Shown: piece after piece, positions 1 through 17,284 of the stretch
Position numbering within the stretch: the stretch's first letter is position 1
Layout of the letters: each line of letters begins with the position of its first letter
Assembly (NCBI GenBank): GCA_025809375.1
Contig: CP099514.1
Span: 1-64,000 of the forward strand
Length of the DNA stretch: 64,000 bases
Reading direction: 5' to 3'
Source of the DNA: Bacillus zhangzhouensis
GTDB taxonomy: Bacteria > Bacillota > Bacilli > Bacillales > Bacillaceae
Notes under the pieces: model-generated
Told to the model about the DNA's origin: nothing
The model's database searches: none
What the model saw: the letters and a program-made list of their open reading frames with translations, nothing else
Translations under genes and position numbers: made by a program

Positions 1-1341
1 ATGGAAAATATTTTGGATCTGTGGAATAAAGCACTTCAAAAAATAGAGACAAAATTGAGCAAACCCAGTTTTGAGACATGGATGAAATCAACAAAAGCCC
101 ATTCTCTTCAGGGAGATACGCTTACAATTACGGCACCTAATGAATTTGCTAGAGATTGGCTGGAGTCAAGATATCTTCACTTAATTGCTGATACTATCTA
201 TGAACTAACAGGTGAAGAGCTCAGTATTAAATTTATTATTCCCCAAAATCAAGACGAAGAGGAATCCATGCCAAAGTCTCCAATCAAAAAAATGTCTAAA
301 GAAGAGCCCGTTGACATTCCACAAAATATGCTGAATCCAAAATATACATTTGATACTTTTGTTATTGGTTCAGGCAACCGTTTTGCTCATGCCGCTTCAC
401 TTGCAGTCGCGGAAGCACCAGCAAAAGCATATAACCCGCTTTTTATTTATGGGGGTGTTGGTTTAGGAAAGACTCACTTGATGCATGCGATTGGTCATTA
501 TGTGATCGACCATAATCCATCAGCCAAAGTGGTCTATCTATCATCTGAAAAATTTACTAATGAATTTATCAACTCAATCCGAGATAACAAAGCTGTCGAC
601 TTTCGTAACCGCTATCGGAATGTAGATGTGCTTTTGATAGATGATATTCAATTTTTAGCAGGAAAAGAACAAACACAAGAAGAGTTTTTCCATACCTTCA
701 ACACACTTCACGAAGAAAGTAAGCAAATCGTCATTTCTAGTGACCGGCCTCCGAAAGAAATTCCGACACTTGAAGACAGATTACGCTCTCGCTTCGAATG
801 GGGCTTAATTACAGACATTACCCCGCCAGATCTAGAAACGCGTATCGCAATTCTGCGCAAAAAAGCAAAGGCAGAAGGCTTAGACATCCCAAATGAAGTC
901 ATGCTGTACATTGCTAATCAAATCGACAGCAACATTCGTGAGCTGGAGGGTGCTTTGATTCGTGTCGTTGCTTACTCATCTTTAATTAATAAAGACATTA
1001 ATGCAGATCTAGCAGCTGAGGCGCTAAAGGACATCATTCCTTCATCAAAGCCAAAGGTCATTACAATTAAAGATATTCAAAGAATTGTAGGACAACAATT
1101 TAATATTCGATTAGAGGATTTCAAAGCGAAAAAACGGACGAAGTCAGTTGCTTATCCAAGACAAATTGCTATGTACCTCTCTAGAGAAATGACCGATTCC
1201 TCTCTGCCTAAAATCGGAGAAGAATTTGGCGGTCGTGATCATACAACTGTCATTCATGCTCATGAGAAGATTTCGAAATTAATCGTTGAAGATGAACAGC
1301 TTCAGCAGCATGTCAAAGAGATCAAAGAACAATTAAAATAA
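1..1341 (+). CDS. dnaA: Chromosomal replication initiator DnaA
   Basis: AAA+ ATPase that binds DnaA boxes at oriC and, as an ATP-bound filament, opens the duplex for helicase loading. It has 446 residues, the usual Bacillus length. An N-terminal interaction domain (about 1-85) and a short charged linker precede the AAA+ core, with Walker A GGVGLGKT at 151-158 and Walker B LLIDD at 211-215. The C-terminal helix-turn-helix carries the DnaA signature GGRDHTTV at 410-417. The window starts exactly on its ATG, so promoter, Shine-Dalgarno and the upstream DnaA-box clusters lie beyond the left edge. It heads the origin cluster, and its own 3' flank forms part of oriC. Confidence 0.99.
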   Translation: MENILDLWNKALQKIETKLSKPSFETWMKSTKAHSLQGDTLTITAPNEFARDWLESRYLHLIADTIYELTGEELSIKFIIPQNQDEEESMPKSPIKKMSKEEPVDIPQNMLNPKYTFDTFVIGSGNRFAHAASLAVAEAPAKAYNPLFIYGGVGLGKTHLMHAIGHYVIDHNPSAKVVYLSSEKFTNEFINSIRDNKAVDFRNRYRNVDVLLIDDIQFLAGKEQTQEEFFHTFNTLHEESKQIVISSDRPPKEIPTLEDRLRSRFEWGLITDITPPDLETRIAILRKKAKAEGLDIPNEVMLYIANQIDSNIRELEGALIRVVAYSSLINKDINADLAAEALKDIIPSSKPKVITIKDIQRIVGQQFNIRLEDFKAKKRTKSVAYPRQIAMYLSREMTDSSLPKIGEEFGGRDHTTVIHAHEKISKLIVEDEQLQQHVKEIKEQLK

Positions 1342-1536
1342 CCAAGCTGATATAATGAGTACGGGAAAATGTGAATAACTAGAACATAGTCATACACAGT
1401 CTGTCCACATGTGGATAGGCTGTCTTTCCTTTCTTTTCTCGACTTATCCACATATTCACAAGCCCTACTATTACTTCTACGATTTTTATTAATAAAATAT
1501 ATATACATGTCATTAAGAAAATTTAGGAGGACCACT
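1342..1536. other. oriC: oriC unwinding region (dnaA-dnaN intergenic)
   Basis: This gap carries a perfect DnaA box TTATCCACA at 1444-1452. Near matches lie at 1370-1378 (TGTGAATAA, reverse) and 1410-1418 (TGTGGATAG, reverse). Directly after the perfect box comes a run of TAC/TAT-type triplets (about 1465-1482, CCTACTATTACTTCTAC), then an AT-rich tract at 1481-1506. In B. subtilis the same order (DnaA box, DnaA-trios, AT-rich DNA) marks where DnaA filaments melt the origin. The upstream half of the bipartite origin would lie left of dnaA, outside the window. Melting at this site is inferred from homology. Confidence 0.85.
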
Positions 1537-2673
1537 ATGAAATTCACGATTCAAAAAGATCGTCTTGTCGAAAGTGTCCAAGATGTATTAAAGGCCGTTT
1601 CCTCTAGAACAACGATTCCTATTTTGACAGGGATTAAAATTGTTGCGTCTGATGAAGGGGTTTCTCTAACAGGAAGCGATTCTGATATCTCAATTGAATC
1701 TTTCATTCCTCAAAGAGATGGAGATTTAGAGGTTATCACGATTGACCGTCCGGGAAGTATTGTGCTTCAAGCCCGCTTCTTTAGTGAAATTGTAAAGAAA
1801 CTACCTATGGCTACTGTCGAAATTGAAGTAGAACAAAATCACCTGACCATCATCCGCTCTGGTTCAGCGGAATTTAACTTAAACGGCTTAGATGCTGAAG
1901 AATATCCGCATCTTCCACAAATTGAAGAGCATCATGCATTTCAAATTCCGACGGATTTGCTTAAAAACTTAATTCGTCAAACTGTTTTTGCAGTGTCCAC
2001 CTCAGAAACACGACCCATCTTGACAGGTGTAAACTGGAAGGTGGAAAAAGGTGAATTAATATGCACAGCGACGGATAGCCACCGTCTTGCTTTAAGAAAA
2101 GCGAAGTTAGATATTAACGAGGAAAGTTCGTATAATGTCGTGATTCCAGGGAAGAGTTTAACAGAGTTGAGTAAAATTCTTGATGATGGACAAGATCTTG
2201 TGAGTATCGTCATTACAGAAACGCAAGTTCTTTTTAAAGCACAAAACGTGCTGTTCTTCTCAAGACTGCTGGATGGTAATTATCCAGATACAGCTCGTCT
2301 GATCCCGCAAGAAAGTAAAACGGATGTCGTGGTCAACACGAAGGAGTTCCTTCAAGCCATTGATCGTGCATCACTTTTGGCAAGAGAAGGACGTAATAAT
2401 GTCGTGAAACTGTCAGCTGATCCTGAACAAAGCCTTGAAATTTCTTCTAATTCGCCTGAGATCGGTAAAGTGGTGGAGACGGTTCAAGCAGATGACATTA
2501 AAGGGGAGGAGCTTAAAATCTCCTTCAGTCCAAAATATATGCTGGATGCATTAAAAGTATTAGAGGGAACAGAAATTCATGTAAGCTTCACTGGTGCAAT
2601 GAGACCGTTCCTGCTGCGTACGCCGAATGATGATTCCATCTTACAATTGATTCTTCCGGTAAGAACGTATTAA
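1537..2673 (+). CDS. dnaN: DNA polymerase III beta sliding clamp
   Basis: Ring-shaped processivity clamp that tethers DNA polymerase and is the docking platform for repair and regulatory proteins, including YabA, also encoded in this window. From the ATG at 1537 the protein is 378 residues, the B. subtilis length, with the expected three repeated clamp folds of about 125 residues each. A strong AGGAGG at 1525-1530 sits 6 bases before this ATG and fixes the start; an in-frame codon at 1411 would extend the protein back through the origin unwinding region and is rejected. The C-terminal LILPVRTY is the conserved clamp ending. A hairpin terminator follows. Confidence 0.99.
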   Translation: MKFTIQKDRLVESVQDVLKAVSSRTTIPILTGIKIVASDEGVSLTGSDSDISIESFIPQRDGDLEVITIDRPGSIVLQARFFSEIVKKLPMATVEIEVEQNHLTIIRSGSAEFNLNGLDAEEYPHLPQIEEHHAFQIPTDLLKNLIRQTVFAVSTSETRPILTGVNWKVEKGELICTATDSHRLALRKAKLDINEESSYNVVIPGKSLTELSKILDDGQDLVSIVITETQVLFKAQNVLFFSRLLDGNYPDTARLIPQESKTDVVVNTKEFLQAIDRASLLAREGRNNVVKLSADPEQSLEISSNSPEIGKVVETVQADDIKGEELKISFSPKYMLDALKVLEGTEIHVSFTGAMRPFLLRTPNDDSILQLILPVRTY

Positions 2674-2687
2674 TTCAATCTAAAATG

Positions 2688-2717
2688 GCTGCTGTGTGAG
2701 TGCACAGCAGCTTTTCT
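2688..2717 (+). terminator. Rho-independent terminator after dnaN
   Basis: Arms GCTGCTGTG (2688-2696) and CACAGCAGC (2703-2711) enclose a 6-base loop and are followed by TTTTCTTCT. The T tract is short, so partial read-through into rlbA-recF is plausible. Confidence 0.75.
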
Positions 2718-2823
2718 TCTCATTTTACATGCTTTCATTCATCCCAGTTCGCTTTCCCCCTTTCCTTCTTGTCTTGTTTTTTAGTACAATTAGATATTAG
2801 TGATATTGAAAGAGGTCGATACA

Positions 2824-3039
2824 ATGCCTAATCTTATAACTATTGAAACAGAAATGATTACATTAGGGCAGTTTTTGAAATTAGCCGAAGTCATCCAATC
2901 TGGCGGAATGGCCAAATGGTTTTTAAGTGAACATGAGGTGTTCATTAATCAAGAACCAGATAATAGACGGGGACGCAAACTATACCCAGGAGATGTTGTC
3001 GAGATTGAAGGTTACGGCACATTTCAAGTTGTGAATTAG
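2824..3039 (+). CDS. rlbA: S4-domain RNA-binding protein RlbA (YaaA)
   Basis: Small S4-like RNA-binding protein of 71 residues; in B. subtilis it is linked to ribosome (50S) biogenesis. Essentially the whole protein is the S4 fold, with the typical segments GGMAKWFLSEHEVFINQE and RRGRKLYPGDVVEI. The ATG at 2824 gives the length of the B. subtilis protein and is preceded by AGAGGT at 2811-2816. An in-frame GTG at 2800 would add eight residues and has no ribosome binding site of its own. It sits 16 bases before recF, and the pair is probably co-transcribed. The exact molecular role is only partly established. Confidence 0.93.
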   Translation: MPNLITIETEMITLGQFLKLAEVIQSGGMAKWFLSEHEVFINQEPDNRRGRKLYPGDVVEIEGYGTFQVVN

Positions 3040-3055
3040 AAACGGGTGACAATAC

Positions 3056-4168
3056 ATGTACATTCAAAGTCTGGCGTTAACTTCATACCGAAACTATGAA
3101 CACACCGAGCTCCAATTCGACAATAAGGTGAATGTCATGATCGGTGAGAATGCCCAAGGTAAAACAAACTTGATGGAAGCGATCTATGTATTGTCGATGG
3201 CAAAGTCTCATCGTACGTCAAATGATAAAGAACTTATCCGATGGGACAAAGACTATGCTAAAATAGAAGGAAGAGTCATTAAAAAAAATGGTCCACTTCC
3301 CATGCAGCTCGTGATCTCAAAAAAAGGGAAAAAGGGCAAGGTCAATCACATTGAACAACAGAAGCTCAGTCATTATGTTGGTGCGTTAAACACCATCATG
3401 TTTGCGCCAGAGGACTTAAGTCTTGTGAAGGGCAGCCCGCAAATCCGCAGAAGATTCCTCGACATGGAGATTGGACAAGTTTCTGCTGTCTATTTGCATG
3501 ATTTATCGCTCTATCAAAAAATCCTCTCTCAGCGGAATCATTACTTAAAACAATTGCAGACAAGAAAGCAAACGGATCAAGCGATACTGGAGATTTTAAC
3601 AGAGCAGTTGATTGATGCAGCAGCGAAAGTTGTCAAAAGACGACTGACTTTTACGAAACAGCTCGAAAAATGGGCGCAGCCGCTGCATTTGGGGATTTCT
3701 AGAGAGCTAGAAACACTCACGCTCCAATACCAGACGGCAATAGAGGTATCAGAAGCGTCAGACTTGTCGAAAATAAAGAATAGCTATGAAGAATCGTTTC
3801 AGAAACTAAGAGAGAGAGAAATAGACCGAGGGGTGACACTGTGGGGACCTCATAGAGATGACCTGCTTTTCTTTGTAAATGGTCGGGATGTTCAGACATA
3901 TGGCTCTCAAGGGCAGCAAAGAACAACAGCTCTTTCACTAAAGCTGGCAGAAATTGACCTGATACATGAAGAAATCGGAGAATATCCCATTCTTCTACTT
4001 GATGATGTTTTATCTGAACTTGATGATTACAGACAGTCTCATTTGCTCCATACCATTCAGGGACGTGTACAGACTTTCGTCACCACAACAAGTGTTGAAG
4101 GCATCGATCACGCCACCCTGAAAGAAGCGGAAATTTTCAGAGTAGCCAGTGGGAAAGTAATTGACTGA
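3056..4168 (+). CDS. recF: DNA replication and repair protein RecF
   Basis: SMC-like ABC ATPase that acts with RecO and RecR to load RecA on gapped DNA and to support replication fork restart. It has 370 residues, as in B. subtilis. Walker A GENAQGKT lies at 30-37, and the C-terminal signature ([17 protein letters not shown]) and Walker B ([13 protein letters not shown]) are intact. Its conserved position between dnaN/rlbA and gyrB is typical of Firmicute origins. The start ATG at 3056 follows a modest AACGGGTGA. RecR, its partner, is encoded at 31276. Confidence 0.98.
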   Translation: MYIQSLALTSYRNYEHTELQFDNKVNVMIGENAQGKTNLMEAIYVLSMAKSHRTSNDKELIRWDKDYAKIEGRVIKKNGPLPMQLVISKKGKKGKVNHIEQQKLSHYVGALNTIMFAPEDLSLVKGSPQIRRRFLDMEIGQVSAVYLHDLSLYQKILSQRNHYLKQLQTRKQTDQAILEILTEQLIDAAAKVVKRRLTFTKQLEKWAQPLHLGISRELETLTLQYQTAIEVSEASDLSKIKNSYEESFQKLREREIDRGVTLWGPHRDDLLFFVNGRDVQTYGSQGQQRTTALSLKLAEIDLIHEEIGEYPILLLDDVLSELDDYRQSHLLHTIQGRVQTFVTTTSVEGIDHATLKEAEIFRVASGKVID

Positions 4169-4185
4169 TAAATGAGGTGTGAGTC

Positions 4186-4431
4186 TTGTATATTCATTTA
4201 GGTGATGATTGTGTTGTTTCTACACGAGAGATTGTCGCAATTGTTGATTACAAAATGAGATCGTCTTCTGTTGTAGAAGAATTTCTACAAAAACAGGAGA
4301 AACATATCATTTCGTTATCACAAGGGACACCCAAATCCATTGTCGTCACAACTGAATCTGTTTATTACTCTCCTCTTTCCTCAAGCACGCTCAAAAAACG
4401 TGCTTCGTTTGTGATTGAAATTGAAGTCTAA
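4186..4431 (+). CDS. remB: Extracellular matrix regulator RemB (YaaB)
   Basis: Protein of 81 residues homologous to B. subtilis RemB, which is needed for full expression of biofilm matrix operons. Translation most likely begins at TTG 4186 (reading MYIHLGDDCVVSTREIVAI), preceded by GAGGTGTGAG at 4174-4183. The fold is the small DUF370 type shared with RemA. It lies 17 bases after recF and before gyrB, in the conserved order. The DNA-binding or regulatory mechanism of RemB itself is less well known than that of RemA. Confidence 0.9.
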   Translation: MYIHLGDDCVVSTREIVAIVDYKMRSSSVVEEFLQKQEKHIISLSQGTPKSIVVTTESVYYSPLSSSTLKKRASFVIEIEV

Positions 4432-4476
4432 AAGCTCAATTCATATAAATATATCGTTTAAGAAAAGTGTAGGTGA

Positions 4477-6405
<1,929 letters not shown>

Positions 6406-6421
6406 ATAGATACCTCCTGAG

Positions 6422-6458
6422 AACAACCTTATTTCTTGTTTGGAATAAGGTTGTTTTT
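6422..6458 (+). terminator. Terminator after gyrB
   Basis: Arms AACAACCTTATT and AATAAGGTTGTT form a 12-bp stem with a loop of about 10 bases and end in TTTTTC, giving a strong intrinsic terminator in the gyrB-gyrA gap. Confidence 0.85.
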
Positions 6459-6545
6459 CAAGAATAGGGGTGTGCAACGAATGTCCTGGTTTTCCGTGTT
6501 TTCGTTGATTTTCTAGTAAATAAATGTGTATAAAGCCGAGATTAT

Positions 6546-6554
6546 TGATATAAT
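6546..6554 (+). promoter_or_regulatory. Extended -10 promoter of gyrA
   Basis: TGATATAAT combines a perfect -10 hexamer TATAAT (6549-6554) with the TG of an extended -10 element. No good -35 is visible. It lies about 80 bases before the gyrA start and after the gyrB terminator, so gyrA probably has its own transcript. Confidence 0.7.
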
Positions 6555-6636
6555 GGAGAATAGTCTTGTGAAGATAAATACATATTTTACTCCCACATAA
6601 TTTATTTCATGTGATACGTAAAGGGAGGTTCTTATA

Positions 6637-9129
6637 GTGAGTGAACAACATACACCAAATGTACGCGAAGTAAATATTAGTCATGAGATGCGTACGTCCT
6701 TTTTAGATTATGCAATGAGTGTTATTGTTTCGCGTGCATTACCAGATGTGCGAGATGGATTGAAGCCCGTGCATCGGAGAATTTTATATGCGATGAATGA
6801 CCTAGGTATGACAAGTGATAAACCATTTAAGAAATCTGCACGTATCGTTGGGGAAGTTATTGGTAAGTACCACCCTCACGGTGACAGCGCTGTATACGAA
6901 GCGATGGTTCGTATGGCGCAAGACTTCAACTATCGAAATATGCTAGTTGAAGGACACGGGAACTTTGGTTCTGTTGATGGAGACGGTGCAGCGGCAATGC
7001 GTTATACTGAGGCTCGTCTATCTAAAATTTCAATGGAAATCCTGCGTGATATCACTAAGGATACGATTGATTATCAAGATAACTACGATGGCAGTGAGAG
7101 AGAACCAATCGTCATGCCTGCTCGTTTCCCGAACTTATTAGTCAACGGGGCAACGGGTATCGCTGTAGGGATGGCAACAAACATTCCGCCACACCAACTA
7201 GGCGAGGTCATTGATGGGGTATTAGCGGTTAGTCAAAATCCAGAAATGACAACACAAGAATTAATGGAGATCATTCCTGGTCCAGACTTCCCAACTGCGG
7301 GACAAATCATCGGCCGAAGCGGAATTCGCAAGGCATACGAAACGGGCCGAGGCTCTATTACTTTACGTGCAAAATCTATCATTGAAGAAACATCCAGCGG
7401 TAAGCAGCGGATTGTTATCAATGAAATTCCGTATCAGGTCAACAAAGCCCGTTTGATCGAAAAAATTGCTGATCTTGTGCGCGATAAAAAGATCGATGGC
7501 ATTACAGATCTGCGCGACGAATCTGATCGTAATGGAATGCGGATTGTGATTGAACTGCGAAGAGACGCGAACGCCCACGTTCTATTAAACAATCTTTATA
7601 AACAAACGACACTTCAAACGTCGTTTGGGATCAACTTATTGGCACTAGTTGATGGACAGCCGAAAGTCTTGACCCTCAAACAATGTCTTGAATATTATCT
7701 AGAGCATCAAAAAGTGATTATTCGCAGAAGAACAGCATATGAACTTCGTAAAGCTGAAGCAAGAGCTCATATTCTAGAAGGTTTAAGAATCGCTCTTGAC
7801 CACTTAGATGAAGTCATTTCATTAATTAGAAGCTCTCAAACTGCTGAAATCGCGAGAAATGGCTTAATTGAGAACTATAGCTTGTCTGAAAAACAAGCAC
7901 AGGCCATTCTTGATATGCGTCTTCAGCGCTTAACTGGTTTGGAAAGAGAAAAGATAGAAGAAGAATACAAAGGGCTTGTTGGTTTGATTGCCGAGTTGAA
8001 AGCCATTTTAGCAGACAATGAGAAAGTTCTTGAAATCATTAGAGAAGAATTAACAGAAATCAAAGAACGTTTTAATGATACGCGCCGTACTGAAATTGTG
8101 ACTGCGGGTATTGAAACAATTGAAGACGAAGATTTGATTCCTGTTGAGAATATCGTGATTACGCTGACTCATAATGGTTATATCAAGCGTCTGCCTGCAT
8201 CAACATACCGCAGTCAAAAAAGAGGCGGTAAAGGTGTTCAGGGCATGGGAACCAATGAGGATGATTTCGTAGAACAACTGATTTCAACATCTACCCATGA
8301 TACGATCCTCTTCTTCTCTAATAAAGGGAAGGTCTATCGTGCGAAGGGATATGAGATTCCTGAATTCGGACGGACAGCGAAAGGGATTCCGATTATTAAC
8401 CTGCTTGAAGTAGAAAAGGGAGAGTGGATTAATGCCATTATTCCAGTAAGCGAATTTGATGAAGATTCCTATCTCTTCTTTACAACAAGACATGGTGTAT
8501 CAAAACGAACATCATTGTCTCAGTTTGCCAACATTCGAAACAATGGACTTATCGCTTTAAGTCTTCGTGATGAAGATGAACTGATGGCTGTCCGTTTAAC
8601 CAATGGAGAAAAACAAATCATTATTGGAACGAAAAAAGGTATGCTGATTCGTTTTGATGAGACAGACGTTCGTGAAATGGGGCGTACGGCAGCTGGCGTG
8701 AAAGGAATTACGCTTTCTGAGGATGACATGGTCGTTGGGATGGAAATCCTTGAGCCAGGTGCAAACGTATTGATCGTAACCGAAAAAGGATATGGTAAGT
8801 TAACCCCTGAAAAAGAATACCGTGTTCAAAGTCGGGGCGGTAAAGGTCTTAAAACATGTAAAATCACTGACAACAATGGTCCGCTTGTCGCAGTGAAGGC
8901 GACGAATGCTGAAGCTGAAGAGGACTTGATGATTATTACAGGAAGTGGCGTAATCATTCGTATGGCCGTTTCAGACATTTCAACAACAGGTCGAGTCACT
9001 CAAGGTGTCCGCCTGATTCGTCTAGGTGATGATGAGCATGTCGCTACAGTGGCATTAGTTGAAAAATCACAAGAAAATGATGAAGAAAACGTAGAAACTA
9101 TAGAGTCAGATCATGAGCAATCTGAGTAA
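6637..9129 (+). CDS. gyrA: DNA gyrase subunit A
   Basis: Cleavage-rejoining subunit of DNA gyrase; the catalytic tyrosine is Y123 in AAMRYTEAR. It has 830 residues from GTG 6637, preceded by AAGGGAGG at 6621-6628. The quinolone-resistance region reads [10 protein letters not shown] (79-88) with S84 and E88, the fluoroquinolone-susceptible residues. The C-terminal beta-pinwheel has the GyrA box QKRGGKG at 527-533 and ends in an acidic tail ([19 protein letters not shown] region), typical of Bacillus. A strong terminator follows before the rRNA operon. Confidence 0.99.
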   Translation: MSEQHTPNVREVNISHEMRTSFLDYAMSVIVSRALPDVRDGLKPVHRRILYAMNDLGMTSDKPFKKSARIVGEVIGKYHPHGDSAVYEAMVRMAQDFNYRNMLVEGHGNFGSVDGDGAAAMRYTEARLSKISMEILRDITKDTIDYQDNYDGSEREPIVMPARFPNLLVNGATGIAVGMATNIPPHQLGEVIDGVLAVSQNPEMTTQELMEIIPGPDFPTAGQIIGRSGIRKAYETGRGSITLRAKSIIEETSSGKQRIVINEIPYQVNKARLIEKIADLVRDKKIDGITDLRDESDRNGMRIVIELRRDANAHVLLNNLYKQTTLQTSFGINLLALVDGQPKVLTLKQCLEYYLEHQKVIIRRRTAYELRKAEARAHILEGLRIALDHLDEVISLIRSSQTAEIARNGLIENYSLSEKQAQAILDMRLQRLTGLEREKIEEEYKGLVGLIAELKAILADNEKVLEIIREELTEIKERFNDTRRTEIVTAGIETIEDEDLIPVENIVITLTHNGYIKRLPASTYRSQKRGGKGVQGMGTNEDDFVEQLISTSTHDTILFFSNKGKVYRAKGYEIPEFGRTAKGIPIINLLEVEKGEWINAIIPVSEFDEDSYLFFTTRHGVSKRTSLSQFANIRNNGLIALSLRDEDELMAVRLTNGEKQIIIGTKKGMLIRFDETDVREMGRTAAGVKGITLSEDDMVVGMEILEPGANVLIVTEKGYGKLTPEKEYRVQSRGGKGLKTCKITDNNGPLVAVKATNAEAEEDLMIITGSGVIIRMAVSDISTTGRVTQGVRLIRLGDDEHVATVALVEKSQENDEENVETIESDHEQSE

Positions 9130-9170
9130 AAATAAAGCTGGTTCTTCACCGGCTTTATTTTTTTTAAAAA
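9130..9170 (+). terminator. Terminator after gyrA
   Basis: AATAAAGCTGG and CCGGCTTTATT form an 11-bp stem (one G-U pair) with a 7-base loop, followed by an uninterrupted T run. It insulates gyrA from the rRNA operon. Confidence 0.92.
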
Positions 9171-9312
9171 AACATGATTTTTTTTGAAATTTATAATGCT
9201 TTTTTCATAGATATGTGTTAATCTTTCAAAGGAGCAAAAAGAGGCTCTATTTTTTATCTCTTTTTACAGTGGAAACTTCTTTAAAAAAATAATATGTTTT
9301 TCAAGAAAAATA

Positions 9313-9342
9313 TTGACTGTTGATAGAGATATATGATATATT
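9313..9342 (+). promoter_or_regulatory. Main promoter of first rRNA operon
   Basis: TTGACT at 9313-9318 and TATATT at 9337-9342 (18-base spacer) give a start point near 9349, in the GTGGTCGC stretch. Bacillus rRNA promoters typically initiate with GTP, which fits. The stretch 9171-9312 holds only a weak candidate upstream promoter (TTGAAA at 9184, poor -10), unlike the second operon, which has two clear promoters. Confidence 0.75.
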
Positions 9343-9348
9343 TAAGTG

Positions 9349-9537
9349 GTCGCTTTGAGAGAGTGACACACAAGTTCTTTGAAAACTAAACAAGACAAAA
9401 CGTACCTGTTAATTCAGTTTTTATCAAAAAATCCTATGATACATCATAGGTAGTCAGTCAAACTGGCGAGGCAGGAAATGATCACATGCTAAGTTCGCTA
9501 CATCGTGTAGCAACGCATGTGTGATATGCATCCTGCA
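9349..9537 (+). other. rRNA operon leader with boxA and 16S processing arm
   Basis: The transcribed leader holds the boxA-like antitermination motif GTTCTTTGAAAACTA near 9374-9388. The arm AACTAAACAAGAC at 9384-9396 is complementary to 11119-11131 downstream of 16S, forming the processing stalk cut by RNase III. Further hairpins include CCTATGATACATCATAGG. The same leader recurs almost unchanged at 32592-32760. Confidence 0.75.
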
Positions 9538-11097
<1,560 letters not shown>

Positions 11098-11183
11098 ATG
11101 GAGCAGCGTGCGTTTTTCGTCTTGTTTAGTTTTGAAGGAACTTGCAAAAGATCCTACAATATCATATCTTCGATATGAAAGAT

Positions 11184-11260
<77 letters not shown>

Positions 11261-11274
11261 TCTTCTATTAAATC

Positions 11275-11350
11275 GGGGCCTTAGCTCAGCTGGGAGAGCG
11301 CCTGCCTTGCACGCAGGAGGTCAGCGGTTCGATCCCGCTAGGCTCCACCA
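11275..11350 (+). tRNA. trnA: tRNA-Ala (TGC)
   Basis: A 76-nt tRNA in the same spacer, 14 bases after tRNA-Ile. The anticodon loop CTTGCAC contains TGC, the T arm is GGTTCGATCC, and the CCA end is encoded. The Ile-Ala pair is the standard spacer pair of origin-proximal Bacillus rRNA operons. Confidence 0.98.
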
Positions 11351-11448
11351 ACGTGTTCTTTGAAAACTAGATAACAATAAGTCATACATTCACATTGAAT
11401 GCAATGCAAAGTTCATCACACATAGTGATTCTTTCTAAAGTAAGAAAT

Positions 11449-14377
<2,929 letters not shown>

Positions 14378-14440
14378 TATATTCTCATGTGAAACATGAA
14401 CATTGTTATCTAGTTTTGAGAGAACATTCTCTCCATCAGG

Positions 14441-14556
<116 letters not shown>

Positions 14557-14564
14557 TTTTATAA

Positions 14565-14597
14565 GGATCAGTTCCATTTGGAACTGGTCTTTTTTGT
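14565..14597 (+). terminator. Terminator of first rRNA operon
   Basis: GATCAGTTCC and GGAACTGGTC form a 10-bp stem with loop ATTT, followed by TTTTTTG. The same hairpin ends the second operon at 37782-37814. Here the hairpin also encodes the last codons of yaaC on the opposite strand. Confidence 0.9.
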
Positions 14598-15536
14598 TTT
14601 TTCTTCTAGCAACATCATGATGTAAGCTGGGAACTTCTCTTCTGCAATCTCCATGTAGCGTTCAATCATGACGTAATCATCGCTAATGTATTGAGACAGC
14701 AGCTCGTACCACCATTCTGTTTCGTAGCGGGCAATCATACTAAGGTTATACATCAATAAGTAATGGCTGATGATCTCAGGAATCCCTAGAAAAGCATCTC
14801 GTGTTGACGGTATAAACCATTGATCTATTTCTAAATCATAATGAAGATGAATAGCAAGTGCTGGGTTTTCTTCAAGAAATACATCAAACGTCAATTTTTT
14901 AGCCTCTCTCTGTTTGAGTTTCCAGCTTGTATGGAACTCAAAGTATTCAATAAAGCGTTCAGCAGACATGTTATAGAGTAATGGAATATGATCTTGAATC
15001 ATCATTCCATTAGCCTTTTCCACTTTAACTAATGTCGAGGGATGCTTTTGAAACTCAAGAATATGACTCATTTCAGGTATTTTGGACAGGAGATGGATCA
15101 TCGTAAATCGCTCATCTTCAAGACCATTTAAATGAAATAGATGTTTTAACACATGCATACATAGCCCATTTCTTTGGATTTTCACTTCATCTTCACTAAA
15201 ACGGTAATGCTGTTTCTTTCTCTTTCTCGATGTTACGCCGTGAGCTAAAACAGAGGTTTGAGAAGGATAATAGGGATCAACTGTCAGCAAACATGCTTTT
15301 AGCAGTTGCGCCATTCCATAAAACAATAAAATGGGTTTTAGTTCTAGAGGTGCGATCGCTGCCTGTTCATAAAACGTGTGGCCATGTTTTAGAAAGTAAA
15401 TAAATCGTTCACAGTTTTTATAGGATTGCTGGTTTGCATCTTGAATGTTTCGTTTCTCATATTGTTGAAATAGAAACTTTTGGGAGGTTTCGAGCGAGTA
15501 AAAACGTTTTAAATCCTTCCATCCTGAACTTTTCAT
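14568..15536 (-). CDS. yaaC: YaaC family protein of unknown function
   Basis: Homologue of B. subtilis YaaC, which sits in the same place between the first rRNA operon and guaB, facing them. The function is unknown. From the ATG at 15536 the protein has 322 residues; GAGG lies just upstream on the minus strand. A TTG four codons earlier (15548) is less likely. There is no signal peptide or membrane segment; the sequence is rich in Leu, His and Tyr (for example RFIYFLKHGHTFYEQAAI). The stop codon and last eight or so codons lie inside the rRNA operon terminator hairpin. It is transcribed divergently from guaB. Confidence 0.85.
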   Translation of the reverse strand: MKSSGWKDLKRFYSLETSQKFLFQQYEKRNIQDANQQSYKNCERFIYFLKHGHTFYEQAAIAPLELKPILLFYGMAQLLKACLLTVDPYYPSQTSVLAHGVTSRKRKKQHYRFSEDEVKIQRNGLCMHVLKHLFHLNGLEDERFTMIHLLSKIPEMSHILEFQKHPSTLVKVEKANGMMIQDHIPLLYNMSAERFIEYFEFHTSWKLKQREAKKLTFDVFLEENPALAIHLHYDLEIDQWFIPSTRDAFLGIPEIISHYLLMYNLSMIARYETEWWYELLSQYISDDYVMIERYMEIAEEKFPAYIMMLLEEKTKKTSSKWN

Positions 15537-15567
15537 CTTCTTCCTCAACTCTCTTTATATTTTCTAA

Positions 15568-17124
<1,557 letters not shown>

Positions 17125-17151
17125 TAAATTGTGACAATCAAATTACATTTG

Positions 17152-17181
17152 ACAGGGTCGATGACTCTGTCTATTTTTTTT
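17152..17181 (+). terminator. Terminator after guaB
   Basis: GACAGGG and CTCTGTC form a 7-bp stem with loop TCGATGA, followed by TATTTTTTTT. One mismatched pair makes it moderate in strength. Confidence 0.75.
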
Positions 17182-17207
17182 GTCTTTATTGTGATAAAAT
17201 TTATACT
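17180..17207 (+). promoter_or_regulatory. Probable dacA promoter
   Basis: TTGTCT at 17180-17185 and TATACT at 17202-17207, spacer 16. It begins in the T run of the guaB terminator, about 78 bases before dacA. Confidence 0.6.
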
Positions 17208-17284
17208 GTTGTGTTGAAATAAGCCCTTGTGGATTACATATATATGAAAAACGTCGTAAAAAGATGAATATGGAGGTATGACGA

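Noticed and set aside
1302-1547. A minus-strand ORF across the dnaA-dnaN gap
   Set aside because: It covers the DnaA boxes and AT-rich unwinding element, with no ribosome site and no recognisable product.
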